Source: Pacificibacter maritimus
Lineage (GTDB): Bacteria > Pseudomonadota > Alphaproteobacteria > Rhodobacterales > Rhodobacteraceae
DNA length: 64,000 bases
NCBI RefSeq assembly: GCF_003814915.1
Contig: NZ_RKQK01000001.1
Span: forward strand, 310,001 to 374,000
Direction of reading: 5' to 3'
Part shown: one piece after another, positions 55,050 to 64,000 of the stretch
Numbering within the stretch: the first letter of the stretch is position 1
Layout of the letters: each line of letters opens with the position of its first letter
Made by a program: the position numbers and the translations under genes
Notes under the pieces: model-generated
Told to the model about the DNA's origin: nothing
Seen by the model: only the letters and a program-made list of their open reading frames with translations
The model's database searches: none

Positions 55050-57677
55050 ATGCTGAACTTCCCCCTTTGGAAACGGATCGTTATTTGGGGCCTTGTCGCC
55101 CTTGGTCTTTATGCGGCGCTGCCCAACGCATTTTACGGGCGCGTTGAAAGTCACAATGACGCTTTGGTGACGATTGAAACATCGGGAGAAACGGAAATTC
55201 TAGCGGCAGAGCGCGATGCTTGGCCCAGTTGGATGGCGGAAAATCTGGTCAACCTTGGTCTTGATTTGCGCGGCGGGGCGCATTTGCTGGGCGAAGTGAA
55301 TGTGGCAGAAGTTTATGCCACGCGTATGGATGGATATTGGCCAAGCATTCGCGATGTTTTGCGTGACGAGCGCGCAACAATCGGCACAATTCGCCGTGTG
55401 GATGCCCCAGAGGGCGTTTTGCGCGTGCGTATTTCCAATGCGGATCAGATGGAAACAGCTTTGAAAGCCGTGCGCAGTTTGGCCACACCAGTGGTCTCTT
55501 TGACAGCAGCGGGTCAAAACGACATCGCGGTGAGTGCCAATAATGACGTGATCACTGTGCAATTGTCTGAGGCTGAAAAGGCCGCAACAGATGATCGCAC
55601 GATGCAGCAATCATTGGAAATCATTCGCCGCCGTGTGGATGAGGTCGGCACACGCGAACCAACGATCCAACGTCAAGGCGAAGACCGTATTTTGATCCAA
55701 GTGCCTGGTATTGGCTCAGCGTCGGAGTTGAAGTCCCTGATCGGCACAACGGCAAAACTGACCTTTCATGCCGTTGTAAGCCAGACGAGCAATCCAGACC
55801 AAGCGCCAGGCGCGCGGAATTTTATTGCGCCTGATATTTCGGGCAATGGTGTGTATTACATTTTGGAAAGTACTCCCGTTGTGACAGGCGACGAGTTGAC
55901 GGATAGCCAACCTGCCTTTGATCAAAACGGTGGACCCGCTGTCACGTTCCGCTTTAATGCCACGGGGGCGCGTAAGTTTGGTGATTACACGGCGGCGAAT
56001 GTAGGGCGTCCATTTGCGATTGTTTTGGACAACGAAGTAATTTCCGCCCCACGTATTAACGAAGCCATCCGTGGCGGGTCAGGCCAGATTTCGGGCAACT
56101 TCACCATTGAGGAATCCACCGAATTGGCTGTGCTTTTGCGCGCAGGCGCTTTGCCTGCCAAGATCAATTTCCTAGAAGAACGCACCATCGGGCCAGAACT
56201 GGGCGCGGATTCAATCGCAGCTGGTAAGATTGCGACCCTTGTCGCTTTTGCGGCTGTCTTGGTCTTTATGGGGCTGGCATACGGGCTGTTCGGTATCTTT
56301 GCCAATATTGCTTTGATCATCAACGTGGCTTTGCTGTTTGGCTTTTTGTCTGCCATCGGTGCCACACTGACCTTGCCAGGTATTGCGGGGATTGTTTTGA
56401 CCGTAGGTATGGCTGTGGACGCCAATGTGTTGATTTTCGAACGCATTCGTGAAGAATTGAAAACCTCGAAAGGGGTGGGGCGTGCGATTGAGCTTGGCTA
56501 TGAAAAAGCCCTCTCCGCGATTATCGACGCCAATATCACTACATTCATCACGGCAGCGATCCTGTTCATCATGGGCTCTGGTCCTGTCAAAGGTTTTGCC
56601 GTAACCTTGGCTTTGGGGATCTTGACCTCGGTATTCACCGCGATCTACGTCACGCGCGCGATTGTCGCGATGTGGTTCCACCGCAAGAACCGCAAAGGCT
56701 GGACCCTTAAAGGTGTGCGTTTGGTCAAGGACGACACAAAAGTCGATTTCTTTAAACGGGCGAAGTTTACCTTTGGTATCTCTGCTTCCGCTGTTGTTGC
56801 CGCCTTGATCGCATTTGCTGTCTTGGGGCTCAATTTCGGCATTGATTTCCGTGGTGGAACAACCATCCGCACCCAATCTGAAAGCGCTGTCAGCGTGGCT
56901 GATTACCGTGCAGCGATGGAACCTTTGGGCTTGGGCGATATTTCGATTACCGAAGTGTTCGATCCCAATTTTGACGAAAACCAACATGTCGCTATGGTGC
57001 GGATCGAAGCACAGGACGATGTTGAATCTGTCACACCCGAAACCATCGCGATTGTCGAAGAAGCTCTACAATTGGTTGACCCAAGCATCACCTTTCCATC
57101 CGTTGAATCCGTGGGGCCAAAGGTCTCGGGCGAGCTGATCAAAACTGCTGTTATGGCTGTCGCGGCCGCGATTGGCGCTGTGCTGTTCTACATCTGGCTG
57201 CGCTTTGAGTGGCAATTTGCCCTTGGGGCCGTGGCCGCGCTTGTGCATGATGTTGCCATTACGATCGGCATCTTTGCGCTGTTTAGAATTCAGTTCGACC
57301 TGACGATCATCGCAGCGCTATTGACCATTGTGGGCTATTCTTTGAACGATACGGTGGTTGTGTTCGACCGCGTGCGTGAAAACCTGCGTAAGTATAAAAA
57401 GATGGACCTTGACGGTGTGTTGAACCTGTCGATTAACGAAACTTTGGCGCGCACCATCATGACGTCGGGCACCACTTTGATCGCCTTGATCGCTTTGCTG
57501 GTCTTGGGCGGTGATGTGATCCGTGGGTTTGTCTTCGCGATGACTTTGGGTGTGGTTGTCGGCACGTGGTCTTCGGTCTTTGTGGCGTCTAAATTCCTGC
57601 TTTGGCTTGGGGTGAAACGCGATTGGGATAAAAAAGACCCAACGCCAGGTATCCAAACCGACGGCAGCGCGGTTTAA
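55050..57677 (+). CDS. secDF: Fused protein translocase subunit SecDF
   Basis: 875 residues from ATG 55050 (MLNFPLWKRIVIWG); an in-frame TTG at 55032 is less likely. The first 555 residues are SecD: membrane helix 1, a large periplasmic P1 domain (GLDLRGGAHLL, VDEVGTREPTIQRQG) and helices containing GMAVDANVLIFERIREEL. From about residue 565 a complete SecF follows in the same frame (GLNFGIDFRGGTTIRT, YSLNDTVVVFDRVRENLRK). The fusion is uninterrupted. SecDF uses the proton gradient to pull exported proteins through SecYEG. The Mth938-like gene follows after 14 bp. Confidence 0.97.
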   Translation: MLNFPLWKRIVIWGLVALGLYAALPNAFYGRVESHNDALVTIETSGETEILAAERDAWPSWMAENLVNLGLDLRGGAHLLGEVNVAEVYATRMDGYWPSIRDVLRDERATIGTIRRVDAPEGVLRVRISNADQMETALKAVRSLATPVVSLTAAGQNDIAVSANNDVITVQLSEAEKAATDDRTMQQSLEIIRRRVDEVGTREPTIQRQGEDRILIQVPGIGSASELKSLIGTTAKLTFHAVVSQTSNPDQAPGARNFIAPDISGNGVYYILESTPVVTGDELTDSQPAFDQNGGPAVTFRFNATGARKFGDYTAANVGRPFAIVLDNEVISAPRINEAIRGGSGQISGNFTIEESTELAVLLRAGALPAKINFLEERTIGPELGADSIAAGKIATLVAFAAVLVFMGLAYGLFGIFANIALIINVALLFGFLSAIGATLTLPGIAGIVLTVGMAVDANVLIFERIREELKTSKGVGRAIELGYEKALSAIIDANITTFITAAILFIMGSGPVKGFAVTLALGILTSVFTAIYVTRAIVAMWFHRKNRKGWTLKGVRLVKDDTKVDFFKRAKFTFGISASAVVAALIAFAVLGLNFGIDFRGGTTIRTQSESAVSVADYRAAMEPLGLGDISITEVFDPNFDENQHVAMVRIEAQDDVESVTPETIAIVEEALQLVDPSITFPSVESVGPKVSGELIKTAVMAVAAAIGAVLFYIWLRFEWQFALGAVAALVHDVAITIGIFALFRIQFDLTIIAALLTIVGYSLNDTVVVFDRVRENLRKYKKMDLDGVLNLSINETLARTIMTSGTTLIALIALLVLGGDVIRGFVFAMTLGVVVGTWSSVFVASKFLLWLGVKRDWDKKDPTPGIQTDGSAV

Positions 57678-57691
57678 CTCAGGGGGCGGTT

Positions 57692-58045
57692 ATGCATATA
57701 AATGACATCGCTTTTGAAGGTGCTGTACCGATTGACAGCTACGGTCCGAATTTCTTTCGCGTTGAGGGCAAGGTCCACACAGGCCCTATGCTTTTGATCG
57801 AAGCAGAGACGCCAGAATGGGGCGGTTTTGATGACATAGCCCCGCTTTTGGCCCTCAAAGATCGGATTGATTTCATCGTGTTCGGTACGGGTGAAAGCTT
57901 GGCCTATTTGCCTAAACCCCTGCGCGACGCCTTGGATCAAGCAGGCATTGGAACCGAAGTTATGGCCACGCCTACAGCCTGCCGCAGTTACAATATTTTG
58001 GCATCAGAAGGCCGCCGCGTTGCTGTGGCACTCTTACCCGTTTGA
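57692..58045 (+). CDS. Mth938-like domain protein (DUF498)
   Basis: 117 residues. The Mth938/NDUFAF3-like fold is indicated by [44 protein letters not shown] and [20 protein letters not shown]. In this family conserved residues suggest a small-ligand or assembly-factor role; the function in bacteria is not established. It lies between secDF and ccmA, a conserved order in Rhodobacteraceae, 14 bp after secDF. Confidence 0.9.
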   Translation: MHINDIAFEGAVPIDSYGPNFFRVEGKVHTGPMLLIEAETPEWGGFDDIAPLLALKDRIDFIVFGTGESLAYLPKPLRDALDQAGIGTEVMATPTACRSYNILASEGRRVAVALLPV

Positions 58046-58076
58046 AACCCGCAGCTTTGCCTGTAGTCTCGCGCCT

Positions 58077-58721
58077 ATGAGCTTGCTTTCAACCACCAAT
58101 CTTAGCGTCACGCGCGGGGGGATCCCCGTGCTTGAGCGACTGACATTCACACTGTCCGCAGGCGAAGTTTTAGTGCTGCGCGGTCCGAATGGATCGGGTA
58201 AAACAACCTTGCTGCGCACCCTCGCTGGCTTGCAAACCCCCAGCCAAGGCCAAGTGCATGTTGATCCCGATCATATCGCATATGCTGCCCATGCTGACGG
58301 GTTGAAATCCACGCTGACAGTTAGCGAAAATCTGAAATTCTGGGCCGGCGTATACGGTCAAACAGATATCCAGCCTGCCTTGGCAGCTTTTGATCTGACG
58401 CGTCTGACGGGGCGCGCTGCGGGCAATTTATCGGCGGGGCAAAAGCGCCGCTTGGGCCTTGCGCGCTTATTGGTCACTGGGCGACCTTTGTGGATTTTGG
58501 ATGAACCGACTGTATCGCTCGATGCCTCCTCCGTCGCTTTGTTCGCGGCTGCGGTCCAACAGCATTTGGCCACAGGGGGCGCTATGATCGTGGCAACCCA
58601 TATTGATCTTGGATTCGAGGCGCAGGTCTTGGATGTGACACCGCATCGCGCAAAACTGGCATCGCAGTCTGGCGATTTTGCGACAGGCTTTGACTCCGAT
58701 GAAGACGGGGCTTTCCTATGA
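58077..58721 (+). CDS. ccmA: Heme exporter ATP-binding protein CcmA
   Basis: 214 residues from ATG 58077 ([15 protein letters not shown]), where similarity begins; a longer frame upstream overlaps the Mth938-like gene and is rejected. Walker A is [12 protein letters not shown], the ABC signature [16 protein letters not shown] and Walker B LWILDEPT. CcmA with CcmB and CcmC releases holo-CcmE in an ATP-dependent step. It overlaps ccmB by 4 bp. Confidence 0.96.
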   Translation: MSLLSTTNLSVTRGGIPVLERLTFTLSAGEVLVLRGPNGSGKTTLLRTLAGLQTPSQGQVHVDPDHIAYAAHADGLKSTLTVSENLKFWAGVYGQTDIQPALAAFDLTRLTGRAAGNLSAGQKRRLGLARLLVTGRPLWILDEPTVSLDASSVALFAAAVQQHLATGGAMIVATHIDLGFEAQVLDVTPHRAKLASQSGDFATGFDSDEDGAFL

Positions 58722-59374
58722 TCCGCTTACTGCAACGTGACCTGATCTTGGCCTTGCGGGCAGGGGGCGGATTTGGCTTGGGACTTGGATTCTTTTTGAT
58801 CCTTGTGACACTTGTGCCCTTTGGTATCGGCCCGAATTCAGAACGGCTTGCGGCCATCGCGCCGGGCATCTTATGGCTTGGGGCTTTGCTGGCTTGCCTT
58901 TTGTCGCTCGACCGTATTTTCGCGCTCGACTACGAAGACGGATCGCTGGATTTACTGGCGACAGCCCCTGTGCCGCTCGAAGGGGTGGTCGCCATGAAAG
59001 CACTGGCTCATTGGATCACCACGGGCCTGCCTTTGGTCATAGCTGCGCCGATTTTAGGTGTGCTTTTGCACCTTGAAACAGCGGCTTACCTTTGGCTGAT
59101 TGTCACTTTGTTGATCGGCACACCCGCTTTGTCATTCATTGGAGCATTCGGGGCTGCGATCACGGTCGGGCTGAAACGCGGCGGTTTATTGATGAGCCTG
59201 CTGGTGTTGCCGTTATATATTCCCACCTTGATTTTTGGTGCTGAAGTGGTGCGTCGCGGGGCGCTTGGGTTTGAGGTGGCAACCCCTTTGATGATGCAGG
59301 CGGCGATCACGGCAGGGGCCATCGCCCTGCTGCCCTTTGCCGCAGCCGCAGCCATTCGCATAGCGCTGCGTTGA
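58718..59374 (+). CDS. ccmB: Heme exporter membrane protein CcmB
   Basis: 218 residues, six membrane helices. The family segments [25 protein letters not shown] (given here only in part: [16 protein letters not shown]) and [13 protein letters not shown] are intact. It is the permease partner of CcmA. ATGA overlap with ccmA; 65 bp gap to ccmC. Confidence 0.95.
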   Translation: MIRLLQRDLILALRAGGGFGLGLGFFLILVTLVPFGIGPNSERLAAIAPGILWLGALLACLLSLDRIFALDYEDGSLDLLATAPVPLEGVVAMKALAHWITTGLPLVIAAPILGVLLHLETAAYLWLIVTLLIGTPALSFIGAFGAAITVGLKRGGLLMSLLVLPLYIPTLIFGAEVVRRGALGFEVATPLMMQAAITAGAIALLPFAAAAAIRIALR

Positions 59375-59439
59375 CACGAAGTTGAGTTGAGATTACCTGC
59401 GCTTACCCTTAAAGTGAGCGCGACATCAGGAGCAATCAC

Positions 59440-60174
59440 ATGGCATCACTTTGGGAATGGGCAAACCCGCACAAGTTCATGACTTGGACGGCAAAAGCAT
59501 TGCCGATCATTTCTATCGCGGCCGCGGTTGTGACCGTGATCGGATTGATCTGGGGCTTTTTCTTCACGCCTGATGATTACCGCCAAGGGGCGACAATCAA
59601 AATTTTCTACATTCATGTGCCGACTGCGATGATCGCGATCAATGCTTGGCTGATGATGCTGATCGCCTCCTTGATCTGGTTGATACGCCGTCACCATGTG
59701 TCCGTTCTCGCAGCCAAAGCCGCGGCCCCCGTGGGCCTGATCATGACGCTGATTGCTTTGGCCACTGGTGCGATTTGGGGCAAACCTATGTGGGGCACTT
59801 ATTGGGAATGGGATCCTCGCCTTACATCGTTTTTGATCTTATTCTTGTTTTATCTCGGCTATCTCGCCTTATGGGAAGCCATAGAAGACCCTGACACAGC
59901 TGCGGATCTCACATCCGTTTTATGCCTTGTTGGTTCCGTCTTTGCGCTTTTATCGCGCTATGCGGTGAACTTTTGGAACCAAGGTCTGCATCAAGGCGCG
60001 TCTTTGTCACTGGATAAGCAAGAAAACGTGGCGGATGTCTTTTGGTATCCTGCTTTGGTCGCCCTTTTCGGATTTGTCTTGATGTTTGTCGCCTTGGTAT
60101 TGCTGCGCACGCGCACAGAAATTCGCAAGCGTCGGGTACATGCCATTGAACTGCGCGAAAGGGTGCAAGGATAA
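59440..60174 (+). CDS. ccmC: Heme exporter/handling protein CcmC
   Basis: 244 residues, six membrane helices. The periplasmic tryptophan-rich WWD motif is WGKPMWGTYWEWDPRLTS, flanked by the conserved histidines in FYIHVPTAM and NQGLHQGASLS. CcmC attaches heme to the CcmE histidine (His123 of the CcmE encoded at 4879). The stop shares one base with the ccmD start. Confidence 0.96.
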   Translation: MASLWEWANPHKFMTWTAKALPIISIAAAVVTVIGLIWGFFFTPDDYRQGATIKIFYIHVPTAMIAINAWLMMLIASLIWLIRRHHVSVLAAKAAAPVGLIMTLIALATGAIWGKPMWGTYWEWDPRLTSFLILFLFYLGYLALWEAIEDPDTAADLTSVLCLVGSVFALLSRYAVNFWNQGLHQGASLSLDKQENVADVFWYPALVALFGFVLMFVALVLLRTRTEIRKRRVHAIELRERVQG

Positions 60175-60329
60175 TGCCAGATTTGGGAAAATACGCGAGC
60201 GATGTTTTGGCTGCCTACGGGATAACGGCAGCATTGTTATTGGGCTTGATTGCCCTATCTGTAGTCCAATCTAGCCGCGTCAAAAAACGCCTGAAAGCTG
60301 CTGAGGAGCGTCGTAAATCTGATGGCTAA
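60174..60329 (+). CDS. ccmD: Heme exporter small protein CcmD
   Basis: 51 residues, starting at the A of the ccmC stop (TAATG). One membrane helix (about 14-31, YGITAALLLGLIALSV) preceded by MPDLGKYASDVLAAYG and followed by a basic tail with RVKKRLKAAEERRK, exactly the CcmD layout. It aids release of holo-CcmE from CcmABC. It overlaps ccmG by 8 bp. It is short and easy to miss. Confidence 0.9.
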   Translation: MPDLGKYASDVLAAYGITAALLLGLIALSVVQSSRVKKRLKAAEERRKSDG

Positions 60330-60867
60330 ATTTTCTCCGTTGATGGCTGTGCCGCCACTGGTGTTTGCAGGTCTCGCAGGCTTGTTCTTGTTTGGTATGG
60401 GCCGTGATGCGCCCAATGAATTGCCCTCGACCTTTGTTGGTTCCCAAGCCCCTGCTTTGGATGTGGTCGCCCTTGAAGGCTACGACAGCTTTGACAGTGC
60501 GACTTTGCAAGACGGTGAAGTGAAGCTGGTAAATTTCTGGGCCAGCTGGTGTCCGCCTTGCCGCGCCGAGCATCCAAACCTGATGAAATTCGCGGCCGAA
60601 GGGCTGCCCGTTTACGGCGTGACCATTCGCGATCCGCATGATCAATCGATCCGTTTTTTGCAAGATTACGGCAATCCGTTTACAGGCATTGTCGCCGATA
60701 CAACGATGCGCCAAGCGATCAACTGGGGCGTTTCCGCGCCGCCTGAAACCTTTATCATCAACGGTGATGGTGAAGTTCTGTATCGTTTTACAGGCCCGCT
60801 TGTTGGCAGTGATTTAGAGCAGCGTTTTTTGCCCGAATTGGCAAAAGCAAGGGCTTTGCAAGATTAA
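60322..60867 (+). CDS. ccmG: Periplasmic thiol:disulfide oxidoreductase CcmG/DsbE
   Basis: 181 residues. One N-terminal membrane anchor (about 7-25) followed by a thioredoxin-like domain with active site WASWCPPCRAEHP and the cis-proline region SAPPETFIING. It keeps apocytochrome c or CcmH cysteines reduced. Last gene of the ccmABCDG unit, followed by a two-way terminator. Confidence 0.96.
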   Translation: MAKFSPLMAVPPLVFAGLAGLFLFGMGRDAPNELPSTFVGSQAPALDVVALEGYDSFDSATLQDGEVKLVNFWASWCPPCRAEHPNLMKFAAEGLPVYGVTIRDPHDQSIRFLQDYGNPFTGIVADTTMRQAINWGVSAPPETFIINGDGEVLYRFTGPLVGSDLEQRFLPELAKARALQD

Positions 60868-60888
60868 AATTCTTATGGGTCGCTCAAA

Positions 60889-60916
60889 GAAAAACCCGCC
60901 ATAACAGGCGGGTTTT
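60889..60916. terminator. Bidirectional terminator ccmG / metY
   Basis: AAAACCCGCC-ATAACA-GGCGGGTTTT, a perfect 10 bp stem with T runs in both directions, between the convergent ccmG and metY genes. Confidence 0.92.
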
Positions 60917-60960
60917 CGTGTTTTCGCGCTTCACTCCATACCTTCGAAAGGGATGATAAC

Positions 60961-62238
60961 CTATTGAATTGCTTGATCTAGGTCGGCGATAATATCTGCC
61001 ACATCTTCGATACCTATAGACAGACGTAGCACATTTGGCGATGCGCCAGCTTTCACTTGCTCTGCTTCAGATAATTGGCGGTGGGTTGTTGATGCTGGGT
61101 GGATCACAAGGCTGCGTGTGTCGCCTAAGTTAGCCACATGGCTGAACAATTCCATTTTATCGACAGTGGCAACGCAGGCGTCATAGCCGCCTTTGAGCGC
61201 CACCGTGAAGAGCGCGCCTGCGCCTTTCGGACAGATGCGTGCCATGCGATCTTTGTAAGGCGAGGAGTCCAAACCTGCGTAGGTTACGGCTTCAACGCGG
61301 TCGTCTTTTTCTAGCCATTCAGCCACTTTTACGGCGTTTTCAACATGGCGTTGCATGCGCAAAGAAAGGGTTTCTATCCCCATCAAAGTGTAATGCGCGC
61401 CTTGCGGGTTCATGGTCATTCCCAAATCGCGCAGGCCGATCGCGATACCGTGGAATGTGAATGCCATAGGCCCCAGAGCCGCGCCAAAACACAAGCCGTG
61501 ATAGGCGGGTTCTGGTTGGCTAAGGGATGGGAATTTGTCCGAGGCCATCCAGTCAAAGTTACCAGAATCGACCACACAACCGCCTGTCACAGTGCCGTTG
61601 CCTGTCATGTATTTCGTGGTTGAATGGACCACCAAAGTCGCGCCATGTTCAATCGGGCGACACAGGTAAGGCGTAGCTGTCGTATTGTCGACGATCAAGG
61701 GAATGCCTGCGTCTTTTGCGATCTCTGACAGGGCATCCAGATCGGTAATGTAACCCCCTGGGTTGGCAATGGTTTCACAGAAAATCGCGCGTGTGTCGTC
61801 ATCAATAGCCGCTTTGACTGCATCAAGATCATCGAAATCGACAAATGTGGCAGACCAGCCAAATCGTTTGAATGTCTGACTGAATTGGGTCAACGTACCG
61901 CCGTAAAGCCTTGTAGAGGCAACGATATTTGTGCCAGGCTGCATGAGCGGAAACAGCGCCATGATCTGCGCCGCGTGACCAGATGAACAGCATACTGCGC
62001 CAGCGCCCCCTTCGAGGGCTGTGATGCGGTTTTGCAACGCGCCGACGGTGGGATTGGTCAGGCGCGAATAGATGTATCCCACTTCTTCAAGGTTAAACAG
62101 TTTCGCCGCGTGATCCGCGTCGCGAAATTCATAGGCTGTTGTTTGGTAAATAGGCACTTGGCGTGCCCCTGTTGCGGGATCAGGGCCAGTCCCTGCATGC
62201 ACTTGTAATGTGTCAAACCCGTGTTTGCGCTCTGTCAT
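60961..62238 (-). CDS. metY: O-acetylhomoserine (thiol)-lyase/aminocarboxypropyltransferase
   Basis: 425 residues from ATG 62238, preceded by GGAGGAG. PLP enzyme of the Cys/Met metabolism family that makes homocysteine from O-acetylhomoserine and sulfide. The N-terminal HGFDTLQVHAG and YSRLTNPTVGALQNRITALEGG, the PLP lysine in VVHSTTKYMTGNGTVTGG, and the C-terminal LGDTRSLVIHPASTTH are characteristic. Some members accept methanethiol. Divergent from arsR with about 260 bp between. Confidence 0.94.
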   Translation of the reverse strand: MTERKHGFDTLQVHAGTGPDPATGARQVPIYQTTAYEFRDADHAAKLFNLEEVGYIYSRLTNPTVGALQNRITALEGGAGAVCCSSGHAAQIMALFPLMQPGTNIVASTRLYGGTLTQFSQTFKRFGWSATFVDFDDLDAVKAAIDDDTRAIFCETIANPGGYITDLDALSEIAKDAGIPLIVDNTTATPYLCRPIEHGATLVVHSTTKYMTGNGTVTGGCVVDSGNFDWMASDKFPSLSQPEPAYHGLCFGAALGPMAFTFHGIAIGLRDLGMTMNPQGAHYTLMGIETLSLRMQRHVENAVKVAEWLEKDDRVEAVTYAGLDSSPYKDRMARICPKGAGALFTVALKGGYDACVATVDKMELFSHVANLGDTRSLVIHPASTTHRQLSEAEQVKAGASPNVLRLSIGIEDVADIIADLDQAIQ

Positions 62239-62499
62239 TGTTTTCTCCTCCAAAACAGTTGTGCACAGCCTAGGCGCGGCTCAGAACGCTGGCAACCGTT
62301 TCAACTGTTTAGGATCAAAATCATCAAGACAGGCAGGCCGATCGAAAGTTCGGTCCATGGGAGGGGGAGTTTTGCGAACAGGTTTTTCATCTGCTCAGTC
62401 TAGTCGGCAAGATTTAACAAAAGCTGACGTCTCATGCGGATTGTGGAAAAAATCTACAAATAGCTTGATCCTTTATAACTATTCTATATTTCATGAAGT

Positions 62500-62853
62500 A
62501 TGGATTCTTCAGCAGCACTCACAGCCTTTGCCGCCCTCAGCCAGCCCCTGCGCTTGCGGGCCTTTCGTTTGTTGATCAAAGCGGGCCCCAAAGGCATGTC
62601 AGCGGGTGATATCGCCCAAGCGCTTGAGGCCAAGCCAAACACCAGTTCGCAAAACCTTGCGCATCTCGTGCATGCGGGGCTTATCACCAGCCAACGCGAG
62701 GGGCGCAGCATCATCTATTCGGCGAAAATGGAGGGGGTGAACGCCTTGCTTCGTTTCATGTTGCAAGATTGCTGTGGCGGGGATGACGCGAGCTGTAATG
62801 CCGCGATCGACGCTTTGACACCTTGCTGCGATCCTTCCCGTATTGACCTCTAA
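62500..62853 (+). CDS. arsR: ArsR-family arsenic-responsive repressor
   Basis: 117 residues, winged HTH repressor (LSQPLRLRAFRLLIKAGPKGMSAGDIAQALEA and NTSSQNLAHLVHAGLI). The classical CxC near the DNA-binding helix is absent. Instead cysteines cluster at the C terminus: Cys91, Cys92 and Cys99 (DCCGGDDASC), then Cys109-Cys110. This resembles the As(III) site of Acidithiobacillus-type ArsR (two adjacent cysteines and a third six residues on). arsC and arsH follow. The start codon is only nine bases from a TATATT element, so the transcript may be nearly leaderless. Confidence 0.88.
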   Translation: MDSSAALTAFAALSQPLRLRAFRLLIKAGPKGMSAGDIAQALEAKPNTSSQNLAHLVHAGLITSQREGRSIIYSAKMEGVNALLRFMLQDCCGGDDASCNAAIDALTPCCDPSRIDL

Positions 62854-62865
62854 GGAACTGAAATA

Positions 62866-63240
62866 ATGTCCATAATATATCATAACCCAAGATGCAGCAC
62901 ATCGCGTAAAGCCTTGGCTTTGCTGCAATCCGACGGCGCGCCTGTCGAAATCATCGAATACCTAAAAACGCCTTTGAGCCGCGCAGAGCTTGTGACGTTG
63001 ATACAGGCGGCAGGTGAAACCGCGCATTCCGTTTTGCGCCGCAAACAACCCCAAGCCAAAGACATGGGATTGCTGGCGGATGACATCACCGAAGATCAAA
63101 TCATTGATGCTATGGTGGATGAGCCAATTTTGATCAATCGCCCCATTGTGAGCACATCGAAAGGCACGGTGCTGTGCCGCCCCTTTGAGAATATTTTTTC
63201 GGTCTTGGAAAACCCTGTTGAGGGTGAGGGCAGCACATGA
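62866..63240 (+). CDS. arsC: Arsenate reductase (glutaredoxin-dependent) ArsC
   Basis: 124 residues. The catalytic cysteine lies in [15 protein letters not shown] (Cys10), and the family segments [26 protein letters not shown] and [19 protein letters not shown] follow. It reduces arsenate to arsenite using glutathione and glutaredoxin. It overlaps arsH by 4 bp and follows arsR after 12 bp. A related Spx/YffB protein is excluded by the HNPRCSTSR motif and the ars context. Confidence 0.93.
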   Translation: MSIIYHNPRCSTSRKALALLQSDGAPVEIIEYLKTPLSRAELVTLIQAAGETAHSVLRRKQPQAKDMGLLADDITEDQIIDAMVDEPILINRPIVSTSKGTVLCRPFENIFSVLENPVEGEGST

Positions 63241-63965
63241 CCCTAATCGCAACGGACAGTTTGCCCGCGATCGATGAGACTTTGCTCAAAGCTATTGATT
63301 GGCGCGATTATGCCAGTGCCAAAGACGACGGGCATGCGCCCAAAATATTGGTGCTTTATGGATCTTTGCGCGACAGGTCATTTTCACGTTTGGCCGCTGA
63401 AGAAGCTGCGCGTTTGCTGCGCTGGTATGGTTGCGAAGTGAAAATATTTGACCCCCGTGACCTTCCGTTGCCCGATGCCTGCGATCCCGACCACCCCAAA
63501 GTGGTTGAATTGCGCGCGCTGGCGGAATGGTCCGAAGGCATGGTTTGGTCTAGCCCCGAACGCCACGGCGCGATGACTGGTATTTTGAAATCACAAATTG
63601 ATTGGATTCCTTTGTCGGTGGGCGCTGTGCGGCCGACGCAGGGCAAAACATTGGCCGTGATGCAGGTCTGTGGAGGGTCGCAAAGTTTTAACGCGGTCAA
63701 CCAAATGCGCATTTTGGGACGTTGGATGCGTATGGTCACCATTCCCAATCAGTCGTCCATTGCCAAAGCTTGGTCCGAATTTGATGAGGCAGGGCGGATG
63801 AAACCGTCACCCTATCTCATGCGCATCTGCGATGTGATGGAAGAATTGGTAAAATTCACCTATATGAGCCGCAGTCGTCCCGAATTGACCGATCGCTATT
63901 CTGAACGGGTGGAAACGGCCGAAGAGCTTATGGGGCGGGTGAATTTGAAACAGGCGGCGGATTAG
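63237..63965 (+). CDS. arsH: Organoarsenical oxidase ArsH
   Basis: 242 residues, NADPH-dependent FMN reductase fold. [26 protein letters not shown] binds FMN phosphate; [21 protein letters not shown] and [24 protein letters not shown] are ArsH signatures. ArsH oxidises trivalent methylated arsenicals and related compounds. Start ATGA-overlaps arsC. No arsenite efflux gene (arsB or acr3) is visible before the right edge; it may follow outside the window. Confidence 0.95.
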   Translation: MTLIATDSLPAIDETLLKAIDWRDYASAKDDGHAPKILVLYGSLRDRSFSRLAAEEAARLLRWYGCEVKIFDPRDLPLPDACDPDHPKVVELRALAEWSEGMVWSSPERHGAMTGILKSQIDWIPLSVGAVRPTQGKTLAVMQVCGGSQSFNAVNQMRILGRWMRMVTIPNQSSIAKAWSEFDEAGRMKPSPYLMRICDVMEELVKFTYMSRSRPELTDRYSERVETAEELMGRVNLKQAAD

Positions 63966-64000
63966 CGGCACGATCTTGTGGTCCACGGGATCGCAATTCA

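Noticed and set aside
57867-58076. N-terminal extension of CcmA
   Set aside because: The extension overlaps the Mth938-like gene in another frame and has no ABC-protein similarity.
1-64000. CRISPR array, tRNA or rRNA genes
   Set aside because: No regularly spaced repeats and no recognisable tRNA cloverleaf or rRNA segment were seen by eye; a covariance search could still reveal a divergent RNA.

Overview
This 64 kb window is chromosomal DNA of an alphaproteobacterium, most probably a marine Rhodobacteraceae (Roseobacter group). The evidence is the gene order (murI-argC-ccmE, a trpGDC-moaC-moeA-lexA-comEC-gltX-gltA block, secDF-Mth938-ccmABCDG), the GTTC-N7-GTTC type of LexA operator, a VtlR/LsrB-type LysR regulator, a TRAP dicarboxylate transporter and intermediate G+C. 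The genus cannot be fixed by eye. Coding density is high. I saw no tRNA, rRNA, IS element, integrase or CRISPR array.

Layout. 1-2.6 kb: the N-terminal part of purL, a likely small RNA with a strong terminator, and a VtlR-like LysR gene, all on the minus strand. 2.9-10 kb (plus): murI, argC, ccmE, a lysis cassette (GH108 endolysin, holin and three small genes, two of them clearly membrane proteins), then ccmF and ccmH. 10-21.7 kb: a PaaG-like hydratase/isomerase and comEC on plus; TPR-sulfotransferase, gltA, gltX, lexA, moeA, moaC and trpC on minus. 21.7-29.7 kb: a P450 (minus) and dctB-dctD-dctPQM (plus), lying between trpC and trpD. 29.7-34 kb: trpD, trpG, a divergent YibQ-type polysaccharide deacetylase and a DMT exporter. 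34-44.6 kb: bactofilin/M23 peptidase pair, DUF455, bcp, an AsmA-like giant protein, queA, MFS and DUF924. 44.8-54.3 kb: lpdA, a LysR gene, uvrA, NUDIX, a TspO-like membrane protein, serS and a membrane pentapeptide-repeat protein. 54.6-60.9 kb: yajC, fused secDF, Mth938-like, ccmA-B-C-D-G. 61-64 kb: metY and arsR-arsC-arsH.

How genes work together. Cytochrome c maturation is split over two loci (ccmE/F/H and ccmA/B/C/D/G). DctB-DctD probably controls dctPQM through two identical-half-site palindromes (TGTGCG-N6-CGCACA) 33 bp apart. DctD, however, has lost the GAFTGA loop and the Walker A lysine, and the dctP promoter looks sigma70-like, so this appears to be a sigma54-independent version of the Dct circuit. 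LexA probably represses its own promoter through three GTTC half-sites overlapping the -10, and uvrA through a matching two-half-site box. The VtlR-like gene next to a CCUCCC-loop small RNA resembles the rhizobial VtlR-AbcR module. The endolysin/holin pair in the ccm locus resembles the lysis genes that release Rhodobacter gene transfer agents, although no GTA structural genes are in this window.
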